64,000 nucleotides of DNA from assembly GCA_964394145.1 (NCBI GenBank), contig CAYMVL010000025.1:62001-126000 (forward strand), read 5' to 3'. How positions within the stretch are numbered: the first letter of the stretch is position 1; each line of letters begins with the position of its first letter. Below the pieces are notes generated by a model. The model was not told the origin of the DNA, ran no database searches, and saw only the letters and a list, made by a program, of their open reading frames with translations. The translations under genes and the position numbers were made by a program. The stretch comes from JAFGBN01 sp964394145 (GTDB taxonomy: Bacteria; Chloroflexota; Dehalococcoidia; GIF9; AB-539-J10). Positions 43,088-52,220 of this stretch are shown here, one piece after another.

Positions 43088-43645
43088 CTACTCCCTTAGC
43101 GCAGTTTCACTGTAGGCTCTCTTCATAGCCTCGATGTTGCCCCCGGCCCGTGCCCCAAACCGCTCCCGCAACTGCTCAATCATAGAATCAAATCCAACCA
43201 CCCCTGTGACTTTCAGCAGTGCGCCGATCATAGCGGTGTTGGTAATAGTTATCTTTATAGTCTCTCTGGCAATCCTTGTAGCGTTAACCGATGCCACCGG
43301 CCATCTAAAAGCAAACTCGGACTTCAGCTCGTCCGGTGATTTCTTCGAATTGACTATGATCTTGCCACCGTCTTTTAGCCCTGACGTAACGTCCACGGCA
43401 TGAAGCAGTCCCGGGTCAAGCACCACTATTATATCGGGTTCATATATCTCCGTCCTGACCCTGATAAAGCCGTCGCTTATCCTCAGGAAAGCAACGACCG
43501 GTGCCCCTCTCCTCTCAGGTCCAAAACTGGGGAATGACTGAGCGTATTTCCCCTCGCTTATCGCGGCACGAGCAACCAGCTCCGCCGAAGTCACCGCCCC
43601 CATCCCGCCCCTGCCATGCCACCGAACCTCAAGAATCTCGGACAA
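43088..43645 (-). CDS. porC: 2-oxoacid:ferredoxin oxidoreductase, gamma subunit
   Basis: Gamma chain of 185 residues with the opening EVRWHGRGGMGAVTSAELVARAAI, SFPSFGPERRGAPVVAFLRIS, and IVVLDPGLL, all typical. First gene of the porC-D-A-B operon. The start is a TTG at 43645, which has AGGAGG nine bases before it; a start at 43666 would place that ribosome site inside the gene. The order gamma-delta-alpha-beta is the archaeal and Thermotoga one. Confidence 0.92.
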   Translation of the reverse strand: MSEILEVRWHGRGGMGAVTSAELVARAAISEGKYAQSFPSFGPERRGAPVVAFLRISDGFIRVRTEIYEPDIIVVLDPGLLHAVDVTSGLKDGGKIIVNSKKSPDELKSEFAFRWPVASVNATRIARETIKITITNTAMIGALLKVTGVVGFDSMIEQLRERFGARAGGNIEAMKRAYSETALRE

Positions 43646-43673
43646 AATGCCAGACCTCCTTATCACAAAAAAC

Positions 43674-43745
43674 CGCCCCTGAAGGGACTCGAACCCTTGC
43701 GCCTGGCTCCGGAGGCCAGTGCTCTATCCTCTGAGCTACAGGGGC
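43674..43745 (-). tRNA. tRNA-Arg (CCG)
   Basis: Cloverleaf with acceptor GCCCCTG/CAGGGGC, D arm GCTC/GAGC, anticodon arm CTGGC-CTCCGGA-GCCAG (anticodon CCG) and T arm AAGGG-TTCGAGT-CCCTT. The 3' CCA is not encoded. It lies just upstream of porC. Confidence 0.95.
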
Positions 43746-43976
43746 TACTTGAGTCTAAATAGTTTATCATAAAGTCGGTTTGAAACTGAATACATCCCGT
43801 CCACAAAATGCTGGCGCAACCACAATCGCCTTGCAGAGGCTAGGTTATTCCGCCATGCGGACCCGAAGGGCAGTCGATTGCATTTGGGCAAGCTGCGATG
43901 TATTCTATCAGCGTGAATCAGATGGACTCTAAGCACACGATCCCGCCAGGGGCGAAGGTACGGGACAGCAACTAGC

Positions 43977-45830
43977 ATGCCATCCGCAGCGAAGAAAGCA
44001 AGCGTCATCATACCGGCCTATAAAGAGGAAGAGGGCCTACCCGTCGTCCTGGAGAAGCTGTTCAATGTGCTGGACGACAGCTACGAGGTGATTGTCGTTG
44101 ACGACGGCTCGCCCGACGGAACGGCCGAAAGGGCCTCTGCCTTTCCCTGCAGGCTGATAAGGCACGAGCAAAACAGGGGCAAGGGCGAGGCGATGAGGAC
44201 GGGGGTGGGACAGGCTCAGAGCGAGAACATAATCTTTATCGATGCCGACGGCACTTACCCGGTAGAAGCCATCCCCGATATATCGGCACAGCTTCAGGAT
44301 TTCGACATGGTAGTTGCCGCCCGGACAGGAGGGCGGCAGAATATTCCGCGCTTCAACCGCATAGGCAACTTCATCTTCACCAGGCTGCTGTGCTATGTCC
44401 ACGGCTACAAGCTGACAGACCCTCTGAGCGGACTTTACGGCATTAAGAAGGCCCATTTTGAACGAATGCAGCTTTACTCCAGGGGCTTCACTGTAGAAAC
44501 AGAGATAGCCATAAAGGCCAGCAGGATGAAACTCAAGCTGGCTGAGATACCCGTAGAATACGCGCCGCGGCTGGGCCAGCAGAAGCTCGGTGGCATAAGG
44601 CACGGTTGGCAGATACTGAAGACGATACTGGGAGAGAAAATCAGGCCCACCGCCCCCACAAGTTCCAGCCGGACCTTGAAGATAGCTATAGTAGGTTCAC
44701 GGGGCATACCGGCGAAGTATGGAGGGGCAGAAACGCTGGCTGAGGAACTAGCCGTCAGGTTAACCGGGCAGGGATTTCAAGTCTATGTTACCTGCGAGTC
44801 CCGTAGCTTCCATAAGGATACCTGCGACGGAGTCGTCAGGATTCACTCTCCCTCCATTCAGGGAAAGACTCTCACGGTGCCCAGTGTGAACGATATTGTC
44901 TCTACCCTCCATCTTCTCCTGAGATGCCGCAGGGTCGGGCTGATATATTACCTCGCCCCTGATTCGGCATTAGCGGCGCTTATTCCCAGGTTCCTCGGCA
45001 AGAAGGTAATCGTCAATACCGACGGAATCGAGTGGAAGCGCCTGACAATACGGCGGCCGTACTTTTCTCCAGCCTGGAAGCCCCTATCGTTGCTGGTCTC
45101 GCGCTATCTTAAATGGATGGAATGGCTGTCAGTGAAAGTGTCACACGCCGTAATCGCCGACTCAAAAGAAATCCAGAAGTACCTCAAGGAAACTTACAGG
45201 GCTAAGAACGCGGTCTACATATCCTACGGCGCCAGGCAACTGCTGGATCGAGATATTACCGCTGAAAGGGAGCGTGAAGTCCTGGACAGTGTAGGTTTGT
45301 CCCCAGGGGAATACTACTTGACCGTCGGCAGGATAGTCGCCGAGAACAACATTCACAGGGAAATAGAAGGCTTCAAGAGGGCGCGATCGAGCAAGAACCT
45401 TGTTATCGTGGGCAATTTCAACCCGAAAGACAGGTACACACGCTATCTGCTCGGACTGAGGGGCGATGACCCGGGGATAATGCTCCTGGACCCGATATAC
45501 GACAAAGAGGTGCTGGGCATATTGAGAAAGAACTGCTATGCTTACATTCATGCCTACGAAGTGGGCGGCACCAACCCATCCCTGCTGGAGCAGATGCCGT
45601 TCGGGAAGCCCGTACTGGCCTATGATGTTCCGTTCCACAGGGAAGTGCTGCAGGACGGAGGGATATACTTTGCAGATGAGGATGGTCTGGCAAGATGTAT
45701 TGCCATGCTGGAAGGCGGTGAGATAGATTTAGCTCAGACCAAAACATGCCAGGGCAGAAGAATAGAAGACGAGTATAACTGGGACCATGTCACCCAGAAA
45801 TACGCTTCGTTGTTCAAGGAGTTCTTATGA
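43977..45830 (+). CDS. Bifunctional glycosyltransferase: GT2 fused to GT4
   Basis: Protein of 617 residues with two complete-looking enzymes. Residues 1-220 are a GT2 of the dolichyl-phosphate-mannose-synthase type (SVIIPAYKEEEGLP, VVDDGSPDGT, the DxD at FIDADGTYP near 88-93, and LTDPLSGLYGIKK). From about 233 a GT4 begins (LKIAIVGSRGIPAKYGGAETLAEELAV, then VTVGRIVAEN-like YLTVGRIVAENNIHREIEGF and YIHAYEVGGTNPSLLEQMPFGKPVLAYD). The GT4 half is like the DUF1972 rhamnosyl group. Probably the two halves act in turn on one growing surface glycan. No membrane segment is seen. Confidence 0.9.
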   Translation: MPSAAKKASVIIPAYKEEEGLPVVLEKLFNVLDDSYEVIVVDDGSPDGTAERASAFPCRLIRHEQNRGKGEAMRTGVGQAQSENIIFIDADGTYPVEAIPDISAQLQDFDMVVAARTGGRQNIPRFNRIGNFIFTRLLCYVHGYKLTDPLSGLYGIKKAHFERMQLYSRGFTVETEIAIKASRMKLKLAEIPVEYAPRLGQQKLGGIRHGWQILKTILGEKIRPTAPTSSSRTLKIAIVGSRGIPAKYGGAETLAEELAVRLTGQGFQVYVTCESRSFHKDTCDGVVRIHSPSIQGKTLTVPSVNDIVSTLHLLLRCRRVGLIYYLAPDSALAALIPRFLGKKVIVNTDGIEWKRLTIRRPYFSPAWKPLSLLVSRYLKWMEWLSVKVSHAVIADSKEIQKYLKETYRAKNAVYISYGARQLLDRDITAEREREVLDSVGLSPGEYYLTVGRIVAENNIHREIEGFKRARSSKNLVIVGNFNPKDRYTRYLLGLRGDDPGIMLLDPIYDKEVLGILRKNCYAYIHAYEVGGTNPSLLEQMPFGKPVLAYDVPFHREVLQDGGIYFADEDGLARCIAMLEGGEIDLAQTKTCQGRRIEDEYNWDHVTQKYASLFKEFL

Positions 45831-45896
45831 CGACGCCGGTATTAAATTTGGCGCGAATGACCTTCTAAAGATACCTACCCGAAGAGTGCAATAGTT

Positions 45897-47180
45897 TTGA
45901 CCGATGGGACAGGCCTGACAGATATGTCTCCGCCGGCTCCCGTACACGTAACAAAGAGTATGATGATGACGAGCTCTGAGCAGGCGAAACCAAAAATAGC
46001 CTTGGTGGTGCCCTTTGACTATTTGTCCCTCTACAGCGGGTCGGTACAGAGAGTCAAGGCTGATTTGGCCGCCCTGATGTACGGCGACTACAATGTCGAG
46101 ATGATATTGCCTGCACGTGTCAACGGGCCCGCAGATAACGGCCCTTCGGGGCTAACCACGATAACGTACCCCAACATCCAGCGACTTACGATACTACCGG
46201 AAAAAGTGAGGCTGCTCTTCGACATGTATACACAGATGCTTAACCCGTTCTTCCGTTCCACTCTGCGTAAACGCTACGGAGGTTATTCCATAATCTTCGC
46301 TCATTTTCCCTGGAGCCTTGCCGCATCACACAGGGTGGTAAAAGGGAAGATACCACTCATATACGTGGCTCATGACTTTGAGTATGGCCTGATAAGACAG
46401 GCTACGCATAACCCCTTAATTCGAAAGCTTACCTATCATGTTGAGAAATCCGCCTGCCACAGCGCAGCAAAGATACTCTGCGTCTCCGAACCGGATATGA
46501 AGGCCTTACAGACGGCCTATGAAGTCCCTGCGGAAAAGTTTGCCCTGCTTCCGAATACCGTGGATACCGATTATCTCGGTCAGACTCGCACCTTATATGA
46601 CAGGGGTACTGAACGCCGGAAACTGGGGCTTGACCCCTCCTCTTTCCTCCTGCTCTTCCACGGACGGATGGACTACAGACCGAATCTACATGCCCTCAGT
46701 TTTATTCTAAACGAGCTTGTGCCTGCCCTGAAGGAATGTGGAGATAACCTGCGGCTAATAGTAGCCGGGGCTAGAATTCCACGGTGGAGCTTCGCTAACA
46801 GAGACGAAACCATCTCCTTCTATTCGGATGTCCCGGATATGCGGCGTTTTCTTGCTGTGGCTGACGCCGTCATCGTGCCCTTGAGCATGGGCGGGGGCAC
46901 CCGCCTTAAGATACTCGAGTCCTTCGCTGCAAGAGTCCCGGTTATCTCAACAGCCAAAGGAGCTGAGGGCATCGACTGTGAGGATGGCCATCATCTATTG
47001 ATTGCGCGCAGCACAGCAGCAGACTTCGCCACTAAGATTAAGATACTGGCTGCAAGTGCAGACCTGCGGCAGCAACTAGCAGACAATGCCTACGACCTGG
47101 TCTCAGACAAATATAGCATCCCGGTTGCCAGCAGATGCCTGCAGGACATAATTGCGCACGCCACAGCTCAGGAAATATGA
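45897..47180 (+). CDS. GT4-family glycosyltransferase
   Basis: Glycosyltransferase of up to 427 residues with GT-B fold. N-terminal half: KIALVVPFDYLSLYSGSVQRVKADL; C-terminal half: LLLFHGRMDYRPNLHALSFIL, LSMGGGTRLKILESFAARVPVISTAKGAEGI, the usual donor-binding stretch. It is like glycosyltransferases that act late on surface polysaccharides. The TTG start at 45897 has no site; ATG at 45924 or 45960 is equally possible, since the first 30 residues do not belong to the fold. It follows the fusion gene by 66 bases. Confidence 0.88.
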   Translation: MTDGTGLTDMSPPAPVHVTKSMMMTSSEQAKPKIALVVPFDYLSLYSGSVQRVKADLAALMYGDYNVEMILPARVNGPADNGPSGLTTITYPNIQRLTILPEKVRLLFDMYTQMLNPFFRSTLRKRYGGYSIIFAHFPWSLAASHRVVKGKIPLIYVAHDFEYGLIRQATHNPLIRKLTYHVEKSACHSAAKILCVSEPDMKALQTAYEVPAEKFALLPNTVDTDYLGQTRTLYDRGTERRKLGLDPSSFLLLFHGRMDYRPNLHALSFILNELVPALKECGDNLRLIVAGARIPRWSFANRDETISFYSDVPDMRRFLAVADAVIVPLSMGGGTRLKILESFAARVPVISTAKGAEGIDCEDGHHLLIARSTAADFATKIKILAASADLRQQLADNAYDLVSDKYSIPVASRCLQDIIAHATAQEI

Positions 47181-47202
47181 GAAATTGAGAAATAAATAAT
47201 AG

Positions 47203-49518
47203 ATGACTGGACCTAACGACTGGGAAATCAAGAAATGCCTCCGCATGTCGGTGGCCTTTCTGCTGGCGACAGCTGCTCTGCTGTTGCTGGGCATTTCAGG
47301 CTTCTATATCCCCGTCTTAACCCAGGTTGTCGGCTTCATCTTCCTGACATTTGTCCCCGGCATCCTTATCCTCAGAATCCTGAAAATTCACAATGTCAAT
47401 GCCATAGAAACCCTGGGCTATTCGGTGGGCTTGAGTATTGCCTTCGTCATGTTCACAGGCCTATTCGCCAACTTCGTCCTGCCCCTTATCGGCATATTGC
47501 AGCCGATTTCTGTCCTGCCGCTGATGGCAACTATAGCCATATTTACCGTGATACTCGGTGCTCTAGCCTATCGGCGGGACAGGGACTTCGCACCCGCGAG
47601 CTCCGGAGTGCATTTCGACATACGGAACATTATGTCGCCTTACTACCTGCCCCTGTTCTTGCTGCCCGTCATTGCCATCGTGGGGGCCCATCTAGTTAAC
47701 ATCTATCAGAACAACAGCCTCCTGCTGTTCTTCATCATTGCTGTTGCCTGCGTGGTAGCGCTGGTTGCCTTCGACAAGCTGCCTCGCGGGGCATATCCGC
47801 TGGCGGTAGCATTAATAGGGCTGAGCCTATTGCTGCACATCACCCTCATATCCACCCAGTTATCCGGCTACATCATCCATTTGGAGTACTATTTTGAGAA
47901 TCTTGTTGTCCAGAACGGATACTGGGATTTCACCATCCGAGAGCACTCTAATAGCGTTGTGAGTGTCGTCCTCTTATGGCCCACATACTCGCTGCTCCTT
48001 AACATGCACGCAATCTGGGTCGTCAAGATTATCTACCCGCTTATCTTCTGCCTCGTGCCTGTGCTCCTCTTTCATATCTTCCGCGGTCAGGTCGGCGATA
48101 AGAAAGCCTTCCTGGCAACCTTCTTCTTTATGTCAGTGCCGATATTCTTTACCATCGTGACCGAGTATGCACGCCAGCAAGTTGCCGAACTATTTTTCGC
48201 CCTAATAATACTACTGATGATTGACCGAAGCCTGGCGTTAAACCAGAGGATAGCGCTGACAATCATATTTGTCATGTCTTTAATAGTATCCCACTATGCC
48301 CTGGGCTATATCGTGCTGGCTTTTCTACTGGGCGCCTGGGCTGTAGTAGCCTTAATGAGGAGCGGTGCGGGCCGAAAGCTCTGGAGACCGCTGACCCGCA
48401 AAGGTGGCGCCTTGCCAGAAATCTTGACCTCGCAAAGCGCTTTCCCACATAAAATTATGGCGGTGATTATAGCGGTATATCTGCTTTTCGGACTTGGTTG
48501 GTATGGAGGGATAGCTGGAGGCTCAGTGCTTAACACTATCAGACAAATTACGCACGAGCAGTACTCGCTGTTATCTGAGGAGTTGCCTGTGCTGGTAGAG
48601 TCAATCGAGCTCCCCGGACCAACAGAGCCAGCGCAACCAGCTCAACCAGCCAGCAAATTCTTCGACCCCTCAGAACGAGAAGCTCTGATTGCCACTGCCC
48701 TCGGCCTTGATTTCGCCTCAGCTTCGCCATGGGATAAAGCCTTCAGGATATTTCAATACCTAACCGAGCTCTTTATCGCGGTGGGCTTTTTTGTGCTGGT
48801 TCTGAGGCCGCGGCGGTTCAAGTTTAAGGCGGAGTATATGGGCTTCGTTATGGTAGCAGCTCTCATTCTGCTTGCGTGCATAGTAGTGCCTCGTGTTTCT
48901 CGCTATCTCGACATTACCAGGTTCTACCATGTCTGTCTGTTCTCTTTAGCACCGTTGTGTATTCTCGGCGCCGAGTGCATCTGGCAAAGAGCCCTCAGTC
49001 TCGCAAGACGCGTTACCAGCAGTCAGTCCCATCAGTTCAGATTGGTCGCCTTAGCCATACTCATACCCTATTTTATATTTACTTCCGGCTTCGTTTTTGA
49101 AGTGACGCAGAGCACCTTAGGGTCCTTCCGCACCTCACCTTATTCCCTAGCCTTAAGCAGTTATAGGATAGATATGCCGGTGTTTACGGAACACGAAAGC
49201 GAGGCAGTTGCATGGTTGGCTGAAAGAGCAGACTGTGATGTACAGGTGTACGCTGATGAATACGGCAGATTGCTACTTTACGACCGATTATTGAATCAAG
49301 TAGGCAAGATTCCAGCTTCCGGCGAAGTGCCTGATGAAGCGTACGTGTTTCTCAGGCGCTGGAATACGCAGAAGCGGCAGGTGCACATAGCGACACGGCA
49401 AGGGCCCCGCTACCCACACAGCTACGTCGATATTGACGATATGCCAGCACTGCTTACCAATCGCAAGTTAGTCTACAATAACGGCGGGGCTCAAATATGG
49501 TCGCCGGTTAAGGAGTGA
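47203..49518 (+). CDS. Large multi-pass membrane protein, DUF2206 type (GT-C-like)
   Basis: Protein of 771 residues with some 14-16 hydrophobic segments, then a soluble C-terminal domain of about 140 residues. The segments GISGFYIPVLTQVVGFIFLTFVPGILILRILKI and GLFANFVLPLIG are those of the DUF2206 family, found in archaea and Chloroflexi surface-glycan loci and thought to act as GT-C-type glycosyltransferases using polyprenyl-linked sugars. The C-terminus (RLLLYDRLLNQVGKIPASG ... NNGGAQIWSPVKE) has a damaged second copy 900 bases downstream. Confidence 0.85.
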   Translation: MTGPNDWEIKKCLRMSVAFLLATAALLLLGISGFYIPVLTQVVGFIFLTFVPGILILRILKIHNVNAIETLGYSVGLSIAFVMFTGLFANFVLPLIGILQPISVLPLMATIAIFTVILGALAYRRDRDFAPASSGVHFDIRNIMSPYYLPLFLLPVIAIVGAHLVNIYQNNSLLLFFIIAVACVVALVAFDKLPRGAYPLAVALIGLSLLLHITLISTQLSGYIIHLEYYFENLVVQNGYWDFTIREHSNSVVSVVLLWPTYSLLLNMHAIWVVKIIYPLIFCLVPVLLFHIFRGQVGDKKAFLATFFFMSVPIFFTIVTEYARQQVAELFFALIILLMIDRSLALNQRIALTIIFVMSLIVSHYALGYIVLAFLLGAWAVVALMRSGAGRKLWRPLTRKGGALPEILTSQSAFPHKIMAVIIAVYLLFGLGWYGGIAGGSVLNTIRQITHEQYSLLSEELPVLVESIELPGPTEPAQPAQPASKFFDPSEREALIATALGLDFASASPWDKAFRIFQYLTELFIAVGFFVLVLRPRRFKFKAEYMGFVMVAALILLACIVVPRVSRYLDITRFYHVCLFSLAPLCILGAECIWQRALSLARRVTSSQSHQFRLVALAILIPYFIFTSGFVFEVTQSTLGSFRTSPYSLALSSYRIDMPVFTEHESEAVAWLAERADCDVQVYADEYGRLLLYDRLLNQVGKIPASGEVPDEAYVFLRRWNTQKRQVHIATRQGPRYPHSYVDIDDMPALLTNRKLVYNNGGAQIWSPVKE

Positions 49519-49621
49519 GTCTGTGCCCTATAGTGGAGCACGGACTCTGGAATTAAGCACCCCGTTCGCCACTCAGCGCTAGAAAGCAAAGAGCAACACC
49601 ACGCCAATCAAGGCGGGCTAA

Positions 49622-49828
49622 GTGCTGTGCAGAATAGTAATCGAAAAATATGAAGATTTTGGCTATGTGGCACACTGCCCTACTAGTGCAGGCTGTCATT
49701 GTCAACGCAACACTACATATGAGGCAATCGAGCATATTCAAGACGCCATTAGAGGCTGTCTCTGCACTCCACATGAGGATCTGACCTCCGATAGAGAAGA
49801 GCGAGCTTCAATTGACATAGCAGTCTAA
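49622..49828 (+). pseudogene. HicB-like antitoxin, probably degenerate
   Basis: Protein of 68 residues that fits HicB: IVIEKYEDFGYVAHCPTSAGCHCQRNTTYEAIEHIQDAIRGCL. The core partly-RNase-H-like fold is there, but two extra cysteines and a lost linker-to-DNA-binding part make it look worn. Start is a GTG without a clear site. Its stop TAA overlaps by one base with the ATG of a hicA remnant. Confidence 0.6.
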
Positions 49829-49896
49829 TGGCAGAGTTGCGCGCCGTCTCGGGTAAGAAAGCGCCGGCCTTTGACAGGGATGCCGGAGAGCTGTAA
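49828..49896 (+). pseudogene. hicA toxin remnant (22 codons)
   Basis: The frame starts MAELRAVSGKKA, which is the beginning of HicA mRNA interferases (usually continuing to a GFxxxRQxGSH motif). Here it breaks up after 12 codons and ends at residue 22, so the catalytic His is gone. It overlaps the end of hicB by one base, as in true hicBA operons, which supports the reading as a dead toxin-antitoxin pair. Confidence 0.5.
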
Positions 49897-50012
49897 GAAG
49901 AGCCAAGCACACGGATATTATCGGCTCTATGATGGATTGTGGGGAAAGACTATTTATGAAATTGTGGTAAGAATCGCGGAGTAAAAATTAAAGGGAAGGA
50001 GGTCTTACTACC

Positions 50013-50155
50013 ATGCCTAAGACGCAAGAGAATGGTACCGGAATTCTGCGCGCACTTGAAGATTACAAGGTGACAGGGGTTTGGGGAGGCGAGGGCAGGG
50101 TAGTAGTCATAACTGCAGTTAAGGACAAGCAGGCGAAATGCCACTATTGTGGTTC
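50013..50155 (+). pseudogene. N-terminal fragment of an ISL3-like transposase
   Basis: After a clear AAGGGAAGGAGG site, the frame from 50013 (ILRALEDYKVTGVWGGEGRVVVITAVKDKQAKCHYCGSA) reads like the first 50 residues of ISL3-family transposases, with the first Cys pair of their zinc ribbon. It then passes, without a stop, into the DUF2206-tail copy at about 50150. No inverted repeats of an IS are seen around it. Confidence 0.5.
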
Positions 50156-50415
50156 GGCAAGGCGAATCCTTTACGAGCAACTTTTCTGGCAGGTGGGTAC
50201 ACTGCCAGCTTCAGGAGACGTGCCCCGGGATGCCTATATCTTTTTCAGGACCTGGAATACAAAAAAGAAGAGCTTCTTGTAATGGCGCGTCACGGAGCCC
50301 AGAGAGAATATGAGTACACTAAACTGAGTGAGATGCCAGCGATACTTGAAGGACGCCACCTAATCTATGACAACGGCGGTGCCCAAATATGGGCACCAAA
50401 GTCACGGCTAATCCT
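50150..50415 (+). pseudogene. Frameshifted copy of the DUF2206 C-terminal tail
   Basis: From 50150 the frame reads RRILYEQLFWQVGTLPASGDVPRDAYIFF, similar to the end of the 771-residue membrane protein (GRLLLYDRLLNQVGKIPASGEVPDEAYVFL). After an A-run near 50260 the similarity jumps to another frame (ELLVMARHGAQREYEYTKLSEMPAILEGRHLIYDNGGAQIWAPKS). One base gain or loss there broke it. The rest of the gene is missing, so this is a remnant of a second DUF2206 gene. Confidence 0.7.
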
Positions 50416-51370
50416 TCCTATAAAATTTCGCACCAGCGTCGCAGTCAAGGAATCCATCCCTTACACCCCTCATAAAAGCAACAAGCCTCCCCATGTCACG
50501 ATAATAGAGCAGACAAGCCGCTGTGGTGAACCAGAACCGATACGCGAAGAAATAGAGGAGGAAGCTGCGATATTGACCTTTGCTGGCATGTTTCTTCATG
50601 AATTTGAAGTTGTTTCTCGTCATATAGTATGCATAATTAGGAGGCGTATCAATTTGATCTTTCCTTCGCAGTGTCTTATACCATGGCTTCAGCCTGGAGG
50701 GTTTCTTATGCCAGATGCTTGCTTTTGGAGCGTAGATAATTTTGTAGCCAGCTTCCCTGGCTCTGAAGCAGTAGTCTGTTTCATCCCAATAACAGAAGTA
50801 GCTTGTGTCAAGGAATCCAATATGTTGAATAACCTGGCGCTTCACTAAGAAGCAAGAGCCTTGCACATAATTTACCTCGCTAACACAGTCATATTGCCCT
50901 CGGTCAACTTCTCCACTGCCTACATGAAAAGCCCTCCCCTTACGCATATCCACACGATACCACACAAGTTGGAGCCTGTCTGGAAAATCATAGAGGTAAG
51001 TCTTTGGTCCAACTATGCCGACTGACTTATCACTCTCCGCAAGCTTGACCATCTCGGTCAGGAAGTCAGGAGCGACGGTAACATCGTTATTCAGTACCAA
51101 GAAATAGTCTGCTGAAGGATCACTTAAGGCGTATCTTATGCCCATGTTATTACCGCCGGTGTAGCCATAATTCTTATCGTTTCGGATTAGATGAATGTAA
51201 TCACCAAAGTCCCCCTCCAGGATCTGCACATCACTCCCCTTAGAGCCATTGTCAACCACAACAACCTCATAGTTTGGATAGGTAATCTTCTTTAGCGATT
51301 CTAGGCACTCAACAGTATCGTCCAGTCCGTTCCAGTTGAGGATTATGATAGAGACTTCGGGATACTTCAT
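50408..51370 (-). CDS. GT2-family glycosyltransferase
   Basis: Glycosyltransferase of 320 residues, GT-A fold (VSIIILNWNGLDDTVECLESL, VVVVDNGSKGSD, NYGYTGGNNMGIRYA, DYFLVLNNDVTV). This is the rhamnosyltransferase WbbL-like group, used in O-antigen and surface-glycan assembly. A DxD-like site is seen as NND. The start ATG overlaps the end of the methyltransferase gene by 4 bases. It converges on the remnants at 50410. Confidence 0.9.
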   Translation of the reverse strand: MKYPEVSIIILNWNGLDDTVECLESLKKITYPNYEVVVVDNGSKGSDVQILEGDFGDYIHLIRNDKNYGYTGGNNMGIRYALSDPSADYFLVLNNDVTVAPDFLTEMVKLAESDKSVGIVGPKTYLYDFPDRLQLVWYRVDMRKGRAFHVGSGEVDRGQYDCVSEVNYVQGSCFLVKRQVIQHIGFLDTSYFCYWDETDYCFRAREAGYKIIYAPKASIWHKKPSRLKPWYKTLRRKDQIDTPPNYAYYMTRNNFKFMKKHASKGQYRSFLLYFFAYRFWFTTAACLLYYRDMGRLVAFMRGVRDGFLDCDAGAKFYRKD

Positions 51371-52053
51371 TTCCCACCACTAATTTGTTTAACTGCAAGC
51401 AATTGGAATGCCAGTTTTGGGTAGTAGTAGGTAACCTTTTGGCTCAAATCAGAGAGCCTGCCCCATAAAAAGTGGGGGGCGTATTTTGTCTGACCCCTAT
51501 ATCCCCTCAGTTTTTTCCAGCCGTTCATTCCATGGACTTCGAACCCTAGCTTCTGTAATTCTTTAGCGGTCCAGCCAGATTTATGCTCTTGTAATGGATT
51601 GTTGTCGTAACCATCCTGCCAGAGGTATCCATTTGGCGTTGTAATTATAACCTTCTTCCCAGCCCATGTTTGCATTTTATTGATTAGCCTATACCCTTCC
51701 TCTTTCGTTAAGTGTTCCAACAACTCAATAGCTATAACGACGTCAACGGATTTGGGCCTAAGCTGCATTCCTCTAGCATCCGCCTTAATGTATTGATCAT
51801 GAATACCCTTCCTTTTGCTTTCCTGCAGGTAAGGCTCGAATAGTTCAACCCCAACTGAAAAAGCAACATCACAATGTTGGATTGGAGAATCGCAACCACA
51901 GCCCAAATCTAAAACTGCATCGCAGTTCGAAAGTTCCCTTTTCAAATATTCAATCAAGCTAGGAAATAACCTTCTATAAAAAGGCTTCAAAGTCTTGATT
52001 AGCGAACGTCTCTTCTGTTTTGCTACGATGTCAAAGGATTGCGGACCTTTCAA
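51367..52053 (-). CDS. SAM-dependent methyltransferase
   Basis: Class I methyltransferase of 228 residues. Motif I is VLDLGCGCDSP, motif post-I SVGVELFEPYLQ, motif IV VDVVIAIELLEHL (type 11 group). The tail is basic. It probably methylates a sugar or lipid carrier of the surface glycan made here; the acceptor is not known. TTG start at 52053. It is translationally coupled to the GT2 gene. Confidence 0.85.
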   Translation of the reverse strand: MKGPQSFDIVAKQKRRSLIKTLKPFYRRLFPSLIEYLKRELSNCDAVLDLGCGCDSPIQHCDVAFSVGVELFEPYLQESKRKGIHDQYIKADARGMQLRPKSVDVVIAIELLEHLTKEEGYRLINKMQTWAGKKVIITTPNGYLWQDGYDNNPLQEHKSGWTAKELQKLGFEVHGMNGWKKLRGYRGQTKYAPHFLWGRLSDLSQKVTYYYPKLAFQLLAVKQISGGK

Positions 52054-52220
52054 AACTTACAGCACAGTTTTTGCAGTGGATTCCCGGAATAGGCCGTTCT
52101 CTTGTGTGAATTAGTAAACACGGGTAATATTGCGCGGCCTCTCCGGATAGTATATTATTCAATCTGCTTTAAGTGCAAGATGCTTCATATTAAATATTCT
52201 ATATCAATTGGATGACTTGA

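Noticed and set aside
50138..50848. Open frame of 236 codons
   Set aside because: Only the part near 50265-50410 is meaningful (DUF2206 tail in shifted frame); the rest lies opposite the GT2 gene.
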